Shown here: positions 1-8,351 of the stretch, piece by piece | How the letters are laid out: each line of letters starts with the position of its first letter | How positions within the stretch are numbered: position 1 is the stretch's first letter | Origin: a virus | IMG/VR virus record: IMGVR_UViG_3300017769_000075 | Coordinates: 1-30,736 of that record | Strand: one strand, 5' to 3' | Length of the DNA stretch: 30,736 nt | Made by a program: the position numbers and the translations under genes | The notes under the pieces: generated by a model | The model's database searches: none | The model's input: only the letters and a program-made list of their open reading frames with translations | Told to the model about the DNA's origin: nothing

Positions 1-280
1 CCTTCTTTTTCAAACCGACCCAGGACGGAATGGACCGTCCAAAGACCGAACTTGCCTACCGTGTCCCCGCAACCAAGTACACCCGTCGTAAACTTACCGC
101 CGCCCCCACCGCAGCCGATGAAACCCTGGAGGATCTCAAGGGACTTGACACGACCATCGATTGGAAGAACACCGGTGACAACGCCTATGATGGGGAGAAA
201 CTCAAACTCCTCGTACATGATGAATCGGGGAAGTGGGAAAAGCCCAACAACATCCTCAATAACTGGAGGGTCACGAAAAC
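1..280. other. Segment of higher G+C and foreign codon use at the 5' end of terL
   Basis: A hand count gives 131 G or C in positions 1-240 (about 55%), against roughly 35% by 361-480 and about 22-35% in most later genes. Arg is CGT and Leu is CTC, CTT or CTG in this part. From about 279 onward Arg becomes AGA and Leu becomes TTA or TTG. The reading frame and protein homology pass through the junction without a break (KWEKPNNILNNW then RVTKTTLRLGS). Either homologous recombination with a higher-G+C relative or an assembly chimera would fit. Confidence 0.7.
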
Positions 281-767
281 CACATTAAGATTAGGAAGTA
301 GAATAATCGGAAAATGCATGATGGGCTCAACAAGCAACTCATCAGATAAGGGAGGCGAAAACTTTAAAAAATTATACCATGACTCAGATGTTACCAAAAG
401 AAACCGCAATGGACAGACTCGCTCAGGACTCTATTCTTTGTTCATTCCTATGGAATGGAATTTCGAAGGATTCATTGATTCTTATGGAATACCTGTATTC
501 GAAACACCGAAAAAAGAAATTAAGGATTTCCACGGATCAATTATTGATGTTGGAGTTATTAGCCACTGGGAAAATGAAGTTGAAGGGTTAAAAGGCGACC
601 AAGATGCTTTAAATGAATTTTATAGACAGTTTCCAAGAACTGAAGAACATGCCTTTAGAGACGAAACAAAAAATAGTATATTTAATTTAGCAAAAATTTA
701 CGAGCAAATTGATTACAATGATGAAGTCGCAAATCTGTCACAAGTTACCGTCGGCAGCTTTACGTAG
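3..767 (+). CDS. terL: Large terminase subunit, 5'-truncated and ended early by an in-frame TAG
   Basis: ATPase/nuclease motor that packages DNA into the prohead through the portal. The frame is open from the left edge of the window, before the ATG at 30, so the true start and Walker A motif lie outside. A Walker B-like stretch (KLKLLVHDE, about 174-200) is followed by the coupling-motif-like MGSTSN and by conserved blocks such as SGLYSLFIPMEWNFEG and EFYRQFPRTEEHAFRDE, which I recognise from crAss-like and marine podovirus terminases. The frame ends at TAG (765-767), but the same frame stays open on the far side and encodes the rest of the nuclease domain to 1550. This is therefore one gene split by a single nonsense codon. 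Codon use changes sharply near 280. The family call is secure; whether a full-length product is made is not known. Confidence 0.9.
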   Translation, partial: FFFKPTQDGMDRPKTELAYRVPATKYTRRKLTAAPTAADETLEDLKGLDTTIDWKNTGDNAYDGEKLKLLVHDESGKWEKPNNILNNWRVTKTTLRLGSRIIGKCMMGSTSNSSDKGGENFKKLYHDSDVTKRNRNGQTRSGLYSLFIPMEWNFEGFIDSYGIPVFETPKKEIKDFHGSIIDVGVISHWENEVEGLKGDQDALNEFYRQFPRTEEHAFRDETKNSIFNLAKIYEQIDYNDEVANLSQVTVGSFT

Positions 768-905
768 AAAAATGGAATTAAAGACACAAAAGTCCAGTTT
801 ACGCCAAATCCTAACGGAAGGTTTAAAGTCAGCTGGGTTCCGAGTGTAAAATTACAAAATAATATTATAATTAAAAATGGTATAAAATATCCAGGCAACG
901 AGCAT
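765..905 (+). other. In-frame amber codon and ATG-less coding stretch within terL
   Basis: TAG at 765-767 is followed in the same frame by 138 bases with no stop and no ATG. They encode KNGIKDTKVQFTPNPNGRF and then a segment ending PGNEH just before the ATG at 906. The protein text runs smoothly across the stop as GSFT-stop-KNGIKD. A Trp codon (TGG) at this place would suit the WKNG pattern I expect in relatives, so a single G-to-A change explains the stop. Alternatives are a sequencing error or translational readthrough. Confidence 0.75.
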
Positions 906-1550
906 ATGGGTGCTTTTGGATGTGATAGTTATGATATATCAGGAACAACCGATGGTCAAGGCTCTAAAGGAGCTTTACATGGGTTAACTAAATTTAGTAT
1001 GGAAAATGCACCTGCTAATATGTTTTTTCTTGAATATATAGCTAGGCCACAAACGGCAGAAATGTTTTTTGAAGATGTATTAATGTCTTTAATATTTTAT
1101 GGTATGCCAATATTGGCGGAAAATAATAAACCAAGATTATTATATTATTTAAAAAGAAGAGGTTATAGAGGCTATTCAATGAATAGACCAGACAAAGCAA
1201 GAAATAAATTATCAGTAACAGAAAAAGAAATAGGTGGTATACCAAACTCAAGTGAGGATATAAGACAAGCCCACGCTGCTGCTATTGAAACATATATTAA
1301 TGATTATGTTGGTATTTTATCAGATGGCGAATATGGTGATTTATATTTTAACAGAACACTTAACGACTGGGCAAAGTTTGACATAAATAAAAGAACAGCG
1401 TTCGATGCTGCAATTAGTTCTGGTTTAGCTATTATGGCTTGTAATAAAAATAAATATAAACCACACGCTGAAAGAATAAAACAAAAAGTAAATATTAATT
1501 TTTCAAAATACGAAAATAAAGGAAGTTTATCAAAAATAATAAAACAATAA
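906..1550 (+). CDS. terL: Large terminase subunit, C-terminal nuclease part (after internal TAG)
   Basis: This holds the C-terminal RNase H-fold nuclease domain of the terminase, which cuts concatemeric DNA during packaging. It lies in the same frame as the upstream fragment and is separated from it only by the TAG at 765-767. ATG 906 is the first possible ATG after that stop, but the homology begins further upstream at 768, so 906 is unlikely to be a natural start. No ribosome-binding site is visible before it. Motifs seen include GAFGCDSYDISG with a candidate metal-binding Asp, SKGALHGLTKF, LEYIARPQTAEMFFED, ENNKPRLLYYLKRRGYRGYS and SSEDIRQAHAAAIETYI. The gene ends in TAA one base before the portal ATG. 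If it is not joined to the upstream part by readthrough, the phage would lack a complete terminase. Confidence 0.85.
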   Translation: MGAFGCDSYDISGTTDGQGSKGALHGLTKFSMENAPANMFFLEYIARPQTAEMFFEDVLMSLIFYGMPILAENNKPRLLYYLKRRGYRGYSMNRPDKARNKLSVTEKEIGGIPNSSEDIRQAHAAAIETYINDYVGILSDGEYGDLYFNRTLNDWAKFDINKRTAFDAAISSGLAIMACNKNKYKPHAERIKQKVNINFSKYENKGSLSKIIKQ

Positions 1551-1551
1551 T

Positions 1552-3975
1552 ATGGCTGAATCAGTTATGAAATCACATTTTCCAAGTCAAACCGTAGGAG
1601 ACGACGTAAAGTTAAGTATGGATTACGGCTTAGAAGTTGCAAGAGCTATAGAAAATGAATGGTTTAAAAAATCTCATGGAGTAAATAGATTTTTCCAAAA
1701 CCAAAATAATTTTCATAAATTAAGATTGTATGCTAGAGGAGAACAGTCTATTCAAAAATATAAAGATGAATTATCTATTAATGGTGATTTATCATATTTA
1801 AATTTAGACTGGAAGCCAGTCCCTATTATACCTAAGTTTGTTGACATAGTTGTAAATGGTATTGCGGAAAGAACTTATGACATAAAAGCATATTCACAAG
1901 ACCCATTTGGAGTTAATAAAAGAACTCAATATATGGAGGGTATACTTATGGATATGAAAACTAAAGAGTTATCCGATTATGCTCAAAAAGAATTTGGTAT
2001 TAACATGTACAATACCCCTGCGGACCAACTTCCTGAAAATAATGAAGAGTTGGAATTACACATGCAACTAAGTTATAAACAAGGAATTGAAATTGCAGAA
2101 GAGCAGGCTATATCAACTATATTTAATCAAAACAATTACGAGTTAACAAAGAAAAGATTTTATTATGATTTAGCTGTTCTTGGAATGGCTTGTGTTAAAA
2201 ACAATTTCACACAATCTGAAGGAATAAAAATTGAATATGTTGATCCTGCAAATATTGTTTACTCTTATACTGAATCCCCGTATTTTGATGACATATATTA
2301 TGTAGGCGAAATTAAAAACGTTAATATATCAGAAGTTAAAAAAGAATTTCCAAATTTAACAGATGAAGATTTAAAGAAAATACAAAGCCAGGGTAACGGG
2401 GACTACAATAGCTATAACAAATATAATTCCCAAGTTAATAATACAGATAATAATTCTATTCAATTAATGTACTTTAGTTATAAAACGTACATGAATGAAG
2501 TTTATAAAGTAAAAGAAACGGCAACTGGGGCGGAAAAAATTATTAAAAAATCTGACGCTTTTAATCCACCAATGGCTGAAGGATTAAAATTTGAGCGTAT
2601 TGCTAAAAATATTGAAGTTGTTTATGAAGGTGTGTATTTACCAGGAGCTAAACAATTACTTAAATGGAATCTTTGCGAAAATATGTTGCGTGAAAAAAGC
2701 GATGTAAATAAAGTTAAACTTAATTATTCTATAGTAGCACCAAGATTGTATAACGGCAAGGTTGAGTCTTTAGTTAGTAGGGTTACTGGTTTTGCAGATA
2801 TGATTCAGTTAACTCATTTAAAAATTCAACAAATACTTGCAAGAATGGTTCCGGATGGAGTATATGTAGATGCGGATGGATTAGCGGAAGTTGATTTAGG
2901 AAACGGCAGTAATTACAATCCACAAGAAGCATTAAATATGTTTTTCCAAACAGGTAGTATTATAGGTAGATCATTTACATCTGATGGCGATATGAACCCA
3001 GGGAAAGTTCCAATACAAGAAATAAGTAATAATTCTGGTACAGGAAAACTATCTGCTTTAATTAGCACTTATAATTATTATTTACAAATGATGAGAGATG
3101 CTACAGGGTTGAACGAAGCAAGAGATGGTAGTACTCCGGATAAGAATGCCTTAGTAGGTGTGCAAAAGCTTGCAGCGGCAAATAGCAATACAGCTACGAG
3201 ACATATATTACAAAGCGGATTGTTCTTAACAGCTGAAATGGCTGAAAAAATATCATTAAGAATTTCTGATGTTTTGGAATATTCTCCAACAGCAAACGCT
3301 TTTATACAAAGCATAGGATCACATAATGTTGGAACTTTAAAAGAACTAGCAGAGTTGCATTTACATGATTTTGGTATTTTCTTAGAATTAGAACCAGATG
3401 AAGAGGAAAAACAATTATTAGAAAATAATATTCAAGTAGCAATAGCACAAAATAATATTGAATTAGAAGATGCTATTGATATAAGAATGATTAAGAATGT
3501 TAAACTTGCTAATCAACTTTTAAAATTAAGAAGAAAAAAGAAGCAAGAAAGAGACCAACAAATGCAACAACAAAATATACAGGCTCAGGCACAAGCAAAC
3601 GCCCAAGCACAACAAGTTGCGGCACAAGCAGAAATACAAAAACAACAAGCGTTAACTCAAAGTAAAATACAATTAGAACAGGCTAAAAGTCAGTTAGATA
3701 CTAATAAACTTTACAGAGAGGCTGAATTAAAGAAACAATTAATGCAAATGGAATTCCAAATGAACATGGCTTTAGCAAAAGTTAAAACCGAGGCGGAGTC
3801 CGGTGCAATGAACAAAAAAGAAGATCGTAAAGATGAACGTACAAAAATACAAGCATCTCAACAATCTGAATTAATCGACCAGAGAAAAACTGGTAGACCG
3901 CCTAAAAATTTCGAATCGGCAGGAAACGATATAATAAGCGGTAATTTTAACTTAGGTGCATTTGAACCTAAGTAA
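1552..3975 (+). CDS. Portal protein
   Basis: Forms the dodecameric ring at one capsid vertex that docks the terminase and later the tail. It is recognised by size (807 residues), by position directly after the terminase and before scaffold and capsid genes, and by N-terminal patterns such as NFHKLRLYARGEQSIQKYKDEL and LNLDWKPVPIIPKFVDIVVNG, typical of portals in large marine and crAss-like podoviruses. Residues about 656-750 are a Gln/Ala-rich, charged coiled coil (QQMQQQNIQAQAQANAQAQQ), probably the barrel or internal crown. The ATG starts one base after the terminase stop, implying translational coupling. No Shine-Dalgarno is seen. Product call is firm; the exact family is from memory. Confidence 0.85.
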   Translation: MAESVMKSHFPSQTVGDDVKLSMDYGLEVARAIENEWFKKSHGVNRFFQNQNNFHKLRLYARGEQSIQKYKDELSINGDLSYLNLDWKPVPIIPKFVDIVVNGIAERTYDIKAYSQDPFGVNKRTQYMEGILMDMKTKELSDYAQKEFGINMYNTPADQLPENNEELELHMQLSYKQGIEIAEEQAISTIFNQNNYELTKKRFYYDLAVLGMACVKNNFTQSEGIKIEYVDPANIVYSYTESPYFDDIYYVGEIKNVNISEVKKEFPNLTDEDLKKIQSQGNGDYNSYNKYNSQVNNTDNNSIQLMYFSYKTYMNEVYKVKETATGAEKIIKKSDAFNPPMAEGLKFERIAKNIEVVYEGVYLPGAKQLLKWNLCENMLREKSDVNKVKLNYSIVAPRLYNGKVESLVSRVTGFADMIQLTHLKIQQILARMVPDGVYVDADGLAEVDLGNGSNYNPQEALNMFFQTGSIIGRSFTSDGDMNPGKVPIQEISNNSGTGKLSALISTYNYYLQMMRDATGLNEARDGSTPDKNALVGVQKLAAANSNTATRHILQSGLFLTAEMAEKISLRISDVLEYSPTANAFIQSIGSHNVGTLKELAELHLHDFGIFLELEPDEEEKQLLENNIQVAIAQNNIELEDAIDIRMIKNVKLANQLLKLRRKKKQERDQQMQQQNIQAQAQANAQAQQVAAQAEIQKQQALTQSKIQLEQAKSQLDTNKLYREAELKKQLMQMEFQMNMALAKVKTEAESGAMNKKEDRKDERTKIQASQQSELIDQRKTGRPPKNFESAGNDIISGNFNLGAFEPK

Positions 3976-4008
3976 TATATAAATTGTATAATCATATAAT
4001 ATTTTATT

Positions 4009-5262
4009 ATGGCAAAAGAAATTAAAGCTAAAGTGTTAGACACAGGTGAGGAATTATCTGTGCAAGAAAAAGAAGAAGTAGTACAAAAAAATGCTGGATT
4101 CGATGAAGAGGCTGGTGTATATAAAGTTGACTACAGTAAAATTAATAATCAAGAAGATGCCGTTCAAGAACAAGAAACAGAAGATAGCGTGCCTAGCGGA
4201 AGCGTCGAGGTTGAGGAAACTGGGGAAGAAGTCGAAGTGGGATTGCAAGAAGTACGAGAAGAAGAAGAAGAAGTAAAGCAAGAGGAACCGGCAGAAGAAG
4301 AATCGGTATTACAAGAAATTACAGATGAAGAGGATTCAACTGACAATACGGGAGTGGAAGCAGGCACTGAAATTACCCAGCCCACACCGCAACAAGAAGA
4401 AGTATTACCGGAAGTTGAAGCACAAGAATCAATAGACTATCCAGAAAATATTCAAGACTTAGTTAAGTTTATGAATGAAACTGGTGGGGATTTAGAGGAT
4501 TATGTTGCTTTAAATAAGGATTACGAAAAGTTCGAACAAATGGATTTACTACAGGAATATTATTCTCAAAGTAAACCTCATTTAACGCAGGAAGAAATAA
4601 CATTTTTAATTGATGATAGTTTTTCTTACGATGAAGAAGTTGACGAACCTAAAGATATAAAAAGAAAAAAATTAGCTTTTAAAGAAGCTGTTGCTGAGGC
4701 TAAGTATAAATTAGAAGACGCTAAAGCAACATATTATAAAGAAATTAAAGCTGGGAATAAGCTAACGCCTGAAGCCCAGAAAGCTATGGATTTTTTCAAT
4801 AGATATAATGAAGAAACCGAAGCTAATCAAAAAATAGCACAATCTCAAAGAGATGTGTTTAACAATAAAACCACTTCGCTTTTTAACGATAAGTTCAAAG
4901 GTTTTGAATACAATGTCGGGGATAAGAGATTTAGGTTTAATGTGAAGAATGTAAATGAGGTTAGAGAAACCCAGAGCGACATCAATAACTTTACTAAGAA
5001 GTTCTTAGATAAAGAAAATAAGATGGCTGATGCTCCTGGCTATCATAAAGCTTTATTTACCGCGATGAATTCCGATGCTATCGCTCAACACTTTTATGAA
5101 CAAGGCAAGGCAGATGCTATTAAGCAATCTGTTAAGTCTGCTAAGAATATCAACATGAGTCCTAGATCAGGACATCAAAATGTTGAAGCTGGCGGAATGA
5201 AAGCAAGAGTTGTTAGCGGAGATGATTTGTCAGGAATTAAACTAAAATTAAAAAACTATTAA
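4009..5262 (+). CDS. Acidic scaffold-like / capsid assembly protein
   Basis: Sits between portal and major capsid genes, the usual place of the scaffolding protein that guides shell assembly and then leaves the prohead. Of its 417 residues, roughly 30-135 are extremely rich in Glu, Gln and Asp with almost no hydrophobic residues and are probably disordered. The middle (about 150-300) is helical and charged, with coiled-coil character (KLAFKEAVAEAKYKLEDAKA). The C-terminus is basic (KIKLKLKNY), as in many scaffolds that touch the capsid through a basic tail. The ATG follows ATTTTATT, 33 bases after the portal stop. No enzymatic motif is seen. Function is inferred from composition and gene order rather than sequence identity. 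Confidence 0.7.
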   Translation: MAKEIKAKVLDTGEELSVQEKEEVVQKNAGFDEEAGVYKVDYSKINNQEDAVQEQETEDSVPSGSVEVEETGEEVEVGLQEVREEEEEVKQEEPAEEESVLQEITDEEDSTDNTGVEAGTEITQPTPQQEEVLPEVEAQESIDYPENIQDLVKFMNETGGDLEDYVALNKDYEKFEQMDLLQEYYSQSKPHLTQEEITFLIDDSFSYDEEVDEPKDIKRKKLAFKEAVAEAKYKLEDAKATYYKEIKAGNKLTPEAQKAMDFFNRYNEETEANQKIAQSQRDVFNNKTTSLFNDKFKGFEYNVGDKRFRFNVKNVNEVRETQSDINNFTKKFLDKENKMADAPGYHKALFTAMNSDAIAQHFYEQGKADAIKQSVKSAKNINMSPRSGHQNVEAGGMKARVVSGDDLSGIKLKLKNY

Positions 5263-5275
5263 AAACTTTTGAAAA

Positions 5276-6727
5276 ATGGCAAACGATAATACGTTTACTG
5301 GCCCATTAGCCAGTAGTTTAGTTAGCCCAGCGTCGCAAAAAGTAACGCTGTCATCTAACTATTTAAATTTTCATGGTACAGATGGTAAGAATTGGTCACA
5401 ACAATTTCTACCTGAATTGTACGCCCAAGAAGTTGAAAGATACGGAAACCGTTCTGTTTCTTCATTCTTGAGAATGGTAGGTGCTGAAATGCCTATGGCT
5501 TCTGATCAAGTTATTTGGTCTGAGCAGGGTAGATTACACTTGGCATATAAAGGAACTATTAACTGTACAAACGGTTTAGTTAATGCAATTAAAGACGTTG
5601 ACAACGAATCAGGTTCTTCAATAGCTCACTCTGTAAGAGTTGGTGCTACTGTAGTAGCTTCTATCGTTGGAGCCGCTGGAACTGTAGTAGTTAAAGCTAA
5701 ATGTACAGCTGTAGCTTCTGATAACCTTTCTTTAACATTATTACCTTACGGTGCTGAAAACTTTGATGATTTAGCAACATTAGCAGGTGGAGACACAGCT
5801 GTTGTTATTAGATTCTTTGTTTACGGTTCTGAATTTGTAAAAGGTTCTGATTCAATGACTGACGCTGTTGAGCCAAACTTTAAATCATTTACTAACAGAC
5901 CAATTATTATCAAAGATCACTTTGAAGTTTCTGGTTCTGATACAGCTCAAATTGGTTGGGTTGAAGTAAGTGGTGAGTCTGGAATGGCAGGTTACTTATG
6001 GTATATGAAGGCTGAAGGTGATACTAGAGTAAGATTTGAGGACTATTTAGAAATGTCTATGATTGAAGCTGAAAAAGCAGCTACAGGATCTGGAACTGCT
6101 GCTTCTGATGTAGCTGTTCAAGGTACTGAAGGACTTTTATCTGCGATTGGAACTAGAGGTATTGTTGCGACAAACCAATTCAACGCATCAGCTGAATTAT
6201 CAGAATTTGACGATTTATTAAAGGAATTAGATAAGCAAGGTGCTATTGAAGAAAATATGTTATTCTTAAATAGAGATGCAAATCTAGTTATTGACGACTT
6301 GTTAGCGGGATTAAACCCAGGTATTACAGGTGGTGTAAACTTTGGTGTATTTGAAAATTCATCTGACATGGCGCTTAACTTAGGATTCTCTGGATTTAGA
6401 AGAGGTTCTTATGACTTTTACAAAACTGACTGGAAATATCTTAACGATAAATCTACAAGAGGTTTAGTAGGAGGATTAAAAGGACTTTTAGTACCAGCTG
6501 GTACATCTTCAGTGTATGACCAAATGTTAGGTAAAAACGTTAGAAGACCTTTCTTACACGTAAGATATAGAGCTTCTGAAACTGATGATAGAAGAATGAA
6601 ATCATGGATTACTGGTTCTGTAGGTGGAGCATCTACAACTGGTAAAGACATTATGGAGGTTCACTATCTTTCAGAAAGATGTTTAGTAGTACAAGCTGCT
6701 AACAACTTTATCAGATTTGACTCTTAA
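5276..6727 (+). CDS. Major capsid protein
   Basis: Main shell protein, 483 residues, following the scaffold gene by 13 bases. The start MANDNTFTGPLASSLVSP, the block NWSQQFLPELYAQEVERYGNRSV and the C-terminal part with KSWITGSVGG and EVHYLSERCLVVQAANNF fit an HK97-fold capsid protein of the crAss-like/marine podovirus kind. Codon use looks more selective (GCT, GGT, TCT, AAC more frequent, G+C locally about 37%) than in neighbouring genes, as expected for the most highly translated gene. A strong hairpin terminator directly follows the stop, which would isolate or adjust capsid transcript levels. No separate head maturation protease gene is seen between portal and capsid. Confidence 0.85.
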   Translation: MANDNTFTGPLASSLVSPASQKVTLSSNYLNFHGTDGKNWSQQFLPELYAQEVERYGNRSVSSFLRMVGAEMPMASDQVIWSEQGRLHLAYKGTINCTNGLVNAIKDVDNESGSSIAHSVRVGATVVASIVGAAGTVVVKAKCTAVASDNLSLTLLPYGAENFDDLATLAGGDTAVVIRFFVYGSEFVKGSDSMTDAVEPNFKSFTNRPIIIKDHFEVSGSDTAQIGWVEVSGESGMAGYLWYMKAEGDTRVRFEDYLEMSMIEAEKAATGSGTAASDVAVQGTEGLLSAIGTRGIVATNQFNASAELSEFDDLLKELDKQGAIEENMLFLNRDANLVIDDLLAGLNPGITGGVNFGVFENSSDMALNLGFSGFRRGSYDFYKTDWKYLNDKSTRGLVGGLKGLLVPAGTSSVYDQMLGKNVRRPFLHVRYRASETDDRRMKSWITGSVGGASTTGKDIMEVHYLSERCLVVQAANNFIRFDS

Positions 6728-6737
6728 TACTTAATTT

Positions 6738-6776
6738 AAAAGGAACGGGTGCTTCGGCACCCTGCCCTTTTTATTT
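6738..6776 (+). terminator. Rho-independent terminator after the capsid gene
   Basis: A perfect 6-bp stem GGGTGC/GCACCC (6747-6752 with 6757-6762) is closed by a TTCG tetraloop. An outer AAAAGG/CCTTTT stem (6738-6743 with 6766-6771) lies beyond a small internal loop, followed by a T run (6768-6776, one A). It lies 10 bases after the capsid stop. The UUCG loop is unusually stable, so it may also protect the capsid mRNA 3' end. Confidence 0.85.
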
Positions 6777-6798
6777 TTAACTTTTATTATATTATATC

Positions 6799-7584
6799 AT
6801 GGAAAAAACAAAAAAGACTAAGGTTGTAGAACCTATAGTAAAAAAGGCTGTGGAGCCTGTAGTAAAAAAACCACAATTTGTAGATAAATTATATGAACTT
6901 TCAATAGGTGAATCTCCTATAGTTTATATAATAAAAAGTAGAGGATGTTTATGGTTTGACAAAGAATTAGGCTATGAAAGAGAAATTAAATATTGTGAAA
7001 ATCAAAAAACAATATTTGTAGATGAAATGAAAGGACCTCAAAAATTAAGCCATATTATGTTTAAAGATGGAAAATTATTTGTTCCAAAAGAAAAACAAAC
7101 TTTACAAAAATATTTAGCACACCACCCAGATTTAAATAAAAAATTTAAAGAACATAATCCAGTGCAAATAGCTGAAAATGATATAGACTATTTAGAAATG
7201 GAAATTAAAGCTTTAAATCTAGCTCAAACTTTAGAATTGGATCATATTGAAGCAATTTTAAGAGCTGAGATTGGAAATGGAGTGTCTAAGATGACTTCTA
7301 AGGAACTTAAAAGAGATTGCTTACTATTTGCTAGAAGGAATCCTTTCTTATTCTTAGAATTAGCTAATGATGAAAATCTAAATATTAGAAATGTAGGTAT
7401 AAAAGCAACAGAACAAGGTATTATTAAACTATCTAATGACCAAAGAACATTTATGTGGGGGTCAACTGATAGAAAATTAATTAAAGTTCCATTTGATGAA
7501 AACCCATATTCAGCATTAGCAGCTTACTTTAAAACCGATGACGGAATTGAAGTATTTCAAAATATTGAAAAAAAATTAAAGTAA
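6799..7584 (+). CDS. Conserved hypothetical protein of the phage head region
   Basis: 261 residues. The first 27 are Lys, Val and Pro rich with a repeated VVEPIVKKAVEPVVKK pattern and are probably a flexible linker. The rest is globular, with YELSIGESPIVYIIKSRG, FVDEMKGPQKLSHIMFKDG and DENPYSALAAYFKTDDGIEV. I recall similar proteins next to capsid genes in uncultured marine phages, always without a known function. The stretch MTSKELKRDCLLFARRNP could be a short helical DNA- or protein-binding element, but this is a guess. It is bracketed by a terminator upstream and a hairpin downstream, so it may form its own transcription unit. No signal peptide or membrane segment is seen. Confidence 0.6.
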   Translation: MEKTKKTKVVEPIVKKAVEPVVKKPQFVDKLYELSIGESPIVYIIKSRGCLWFDKELGYEREIKYCENQKTIFVDEMKGPQKLSHIMFKDGKLFVPKEKQTLQKYLAHHPDLNKKFKEHNPVQIAENDIDYLEMEIKALNLAQTLELDHIEAILRAEIGNGVSKMTSKELKRDCLLFARRNPFLFLELANDENLNIRNVGIKATEQGIIKLSNDQRTFMWGSTDRKLIKVPFDENPYSALAAYFKTDDGIEVFQNIEKKLK

Positions 7585-7597
7585 AGCAATTGTAGGA

Positions 7598-7621
7598 AAA
7601 GGCCTGCGATTGTGGGCCTTT
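7598..7621 (+). terminator. Hairpin between the head protein and connector genes
   Basis: Stem AAAGGCCTGC/GTGGGCCTTT (7598-7607 with 7612-7621, two G-T wobbles) closed by a GATT loop, 13 bases after the preceding stop. The T run is only three bases and is followed by AACC, so termination would be partial. An RNA-processing or mRNA-stability role is equally possible. Confidence 0.55.
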
Positions 7622-7640
7622 AACCTATAACAATAATATA

Positions 7641-8348
7641 ATGGCAGTAAACGTAAACACAGTATACCAAAGAGTGTTAGCTATAACTAACAAAGAACAA
7701 CGAGGATATATTACTCCTCAGGAATTTAACACAATGGCCAATCAAGCTCAGTTAGATATATTTGAGCAATACTTTTATGATTTAAATCAATTTAGTAGAA
7801 TACCTGGAAATCAAACAGAATATTCTGATATAATGGAAATCTTAGAAGAAAAAATAAGTATATTTGAAAAAGTATTAATATCAGTTTCTGGAGGCACTAC
7901 CTTGCCAGCTGATTTATACAGATTAGGTTCTATATTAACGAACTGTCCTACATGTAGAGAAGCAGAGCAAGTATCTCAAAAAGAATGGCTATATCTTCAA
8001 AAATCACCTATTGCTCAACCATCAAATGAATTTCCTATATTTATAAGAGACAACGCTGGCATAAAAGTATATGGTGATGTTAATACAACTACAAATTTAG
8101 CAACACAAATAACTAGTGGTGTTCATGCTAATTATATAAAAGTACCAGCAACAGTATCATGGGCTGCTAACAGCGGAACAGGATTATATAACTCAGCAAA
8201 TTCTGTAAATTTTGAGCTGCATGAATCTGAGGAAACAGAATTAGTTAATAAAATATTAGCATTGTCTGGTATATTATTAAAGGACGGTAATCTTTACCAA
8301 ACAGGCTCAGCCGAAGAAATGAAGGATATTCAACAAGAAAAAGCATAA
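7641..8348 (+). CDS. Putative head-tail connector / adaptor protein
   Basis: 235 residues. The N-terminal part is helical (MAVNVNTVYQRVLAITNKEQ, then TPQEFNTMANQAQLDIFEQYF), a pattern I associate with connector or adaptor proteins that form the first ring below the portal in short-tailed phages (T7 gp11/P22 gp4 position). A Cys pair, CPTCREAEQ, lies near residue 100. The C-terminal region ends in a helix (NKILALSGILLKDGNLYQTG). It is followed after three bases by another probable ring protein and then the stabilisation protein, so the context points to head completion. Function is mainly inferred from gene order. Confidence 0.55.
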   Translation: MAVNVNTVYQRVLAITNKEQRGYITPQEFNTMANQAQLDIFEQYFYDLNQFSRIPGNQTEYSDIMEILEEKISIFEKVLISVSGGTTLPADLYRLGSILTNCPTCREAEQVSQKEWLYLQKSPIAQPSNEFPIFIRDNAGIKVYGDVNTTTNLATQITSGVHANYIKVPATVSWAANSGTGLYNSANSVNFELHESEETELVNKILALSGILLKDGNLYQTGSAEEMKDIQQEKA

Positions 8349-8351
8349 TAA

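Noticed and set aside
52-288. Proline-rich frame overlapping the start of terL
   Set aside because: It exists only because the overlapping terminase segment is G+C rich. The terminase frame has clear homology, and the alternative has none.
3976-4008. TATAAAT-like late promoters before the scaffold gene and before 14232
   Set aside because: Such motifs are expected by chance in DNA this rich in A and T, and none shows consistent spacing to a start or a Bacteroidetes -33/-7 pair.
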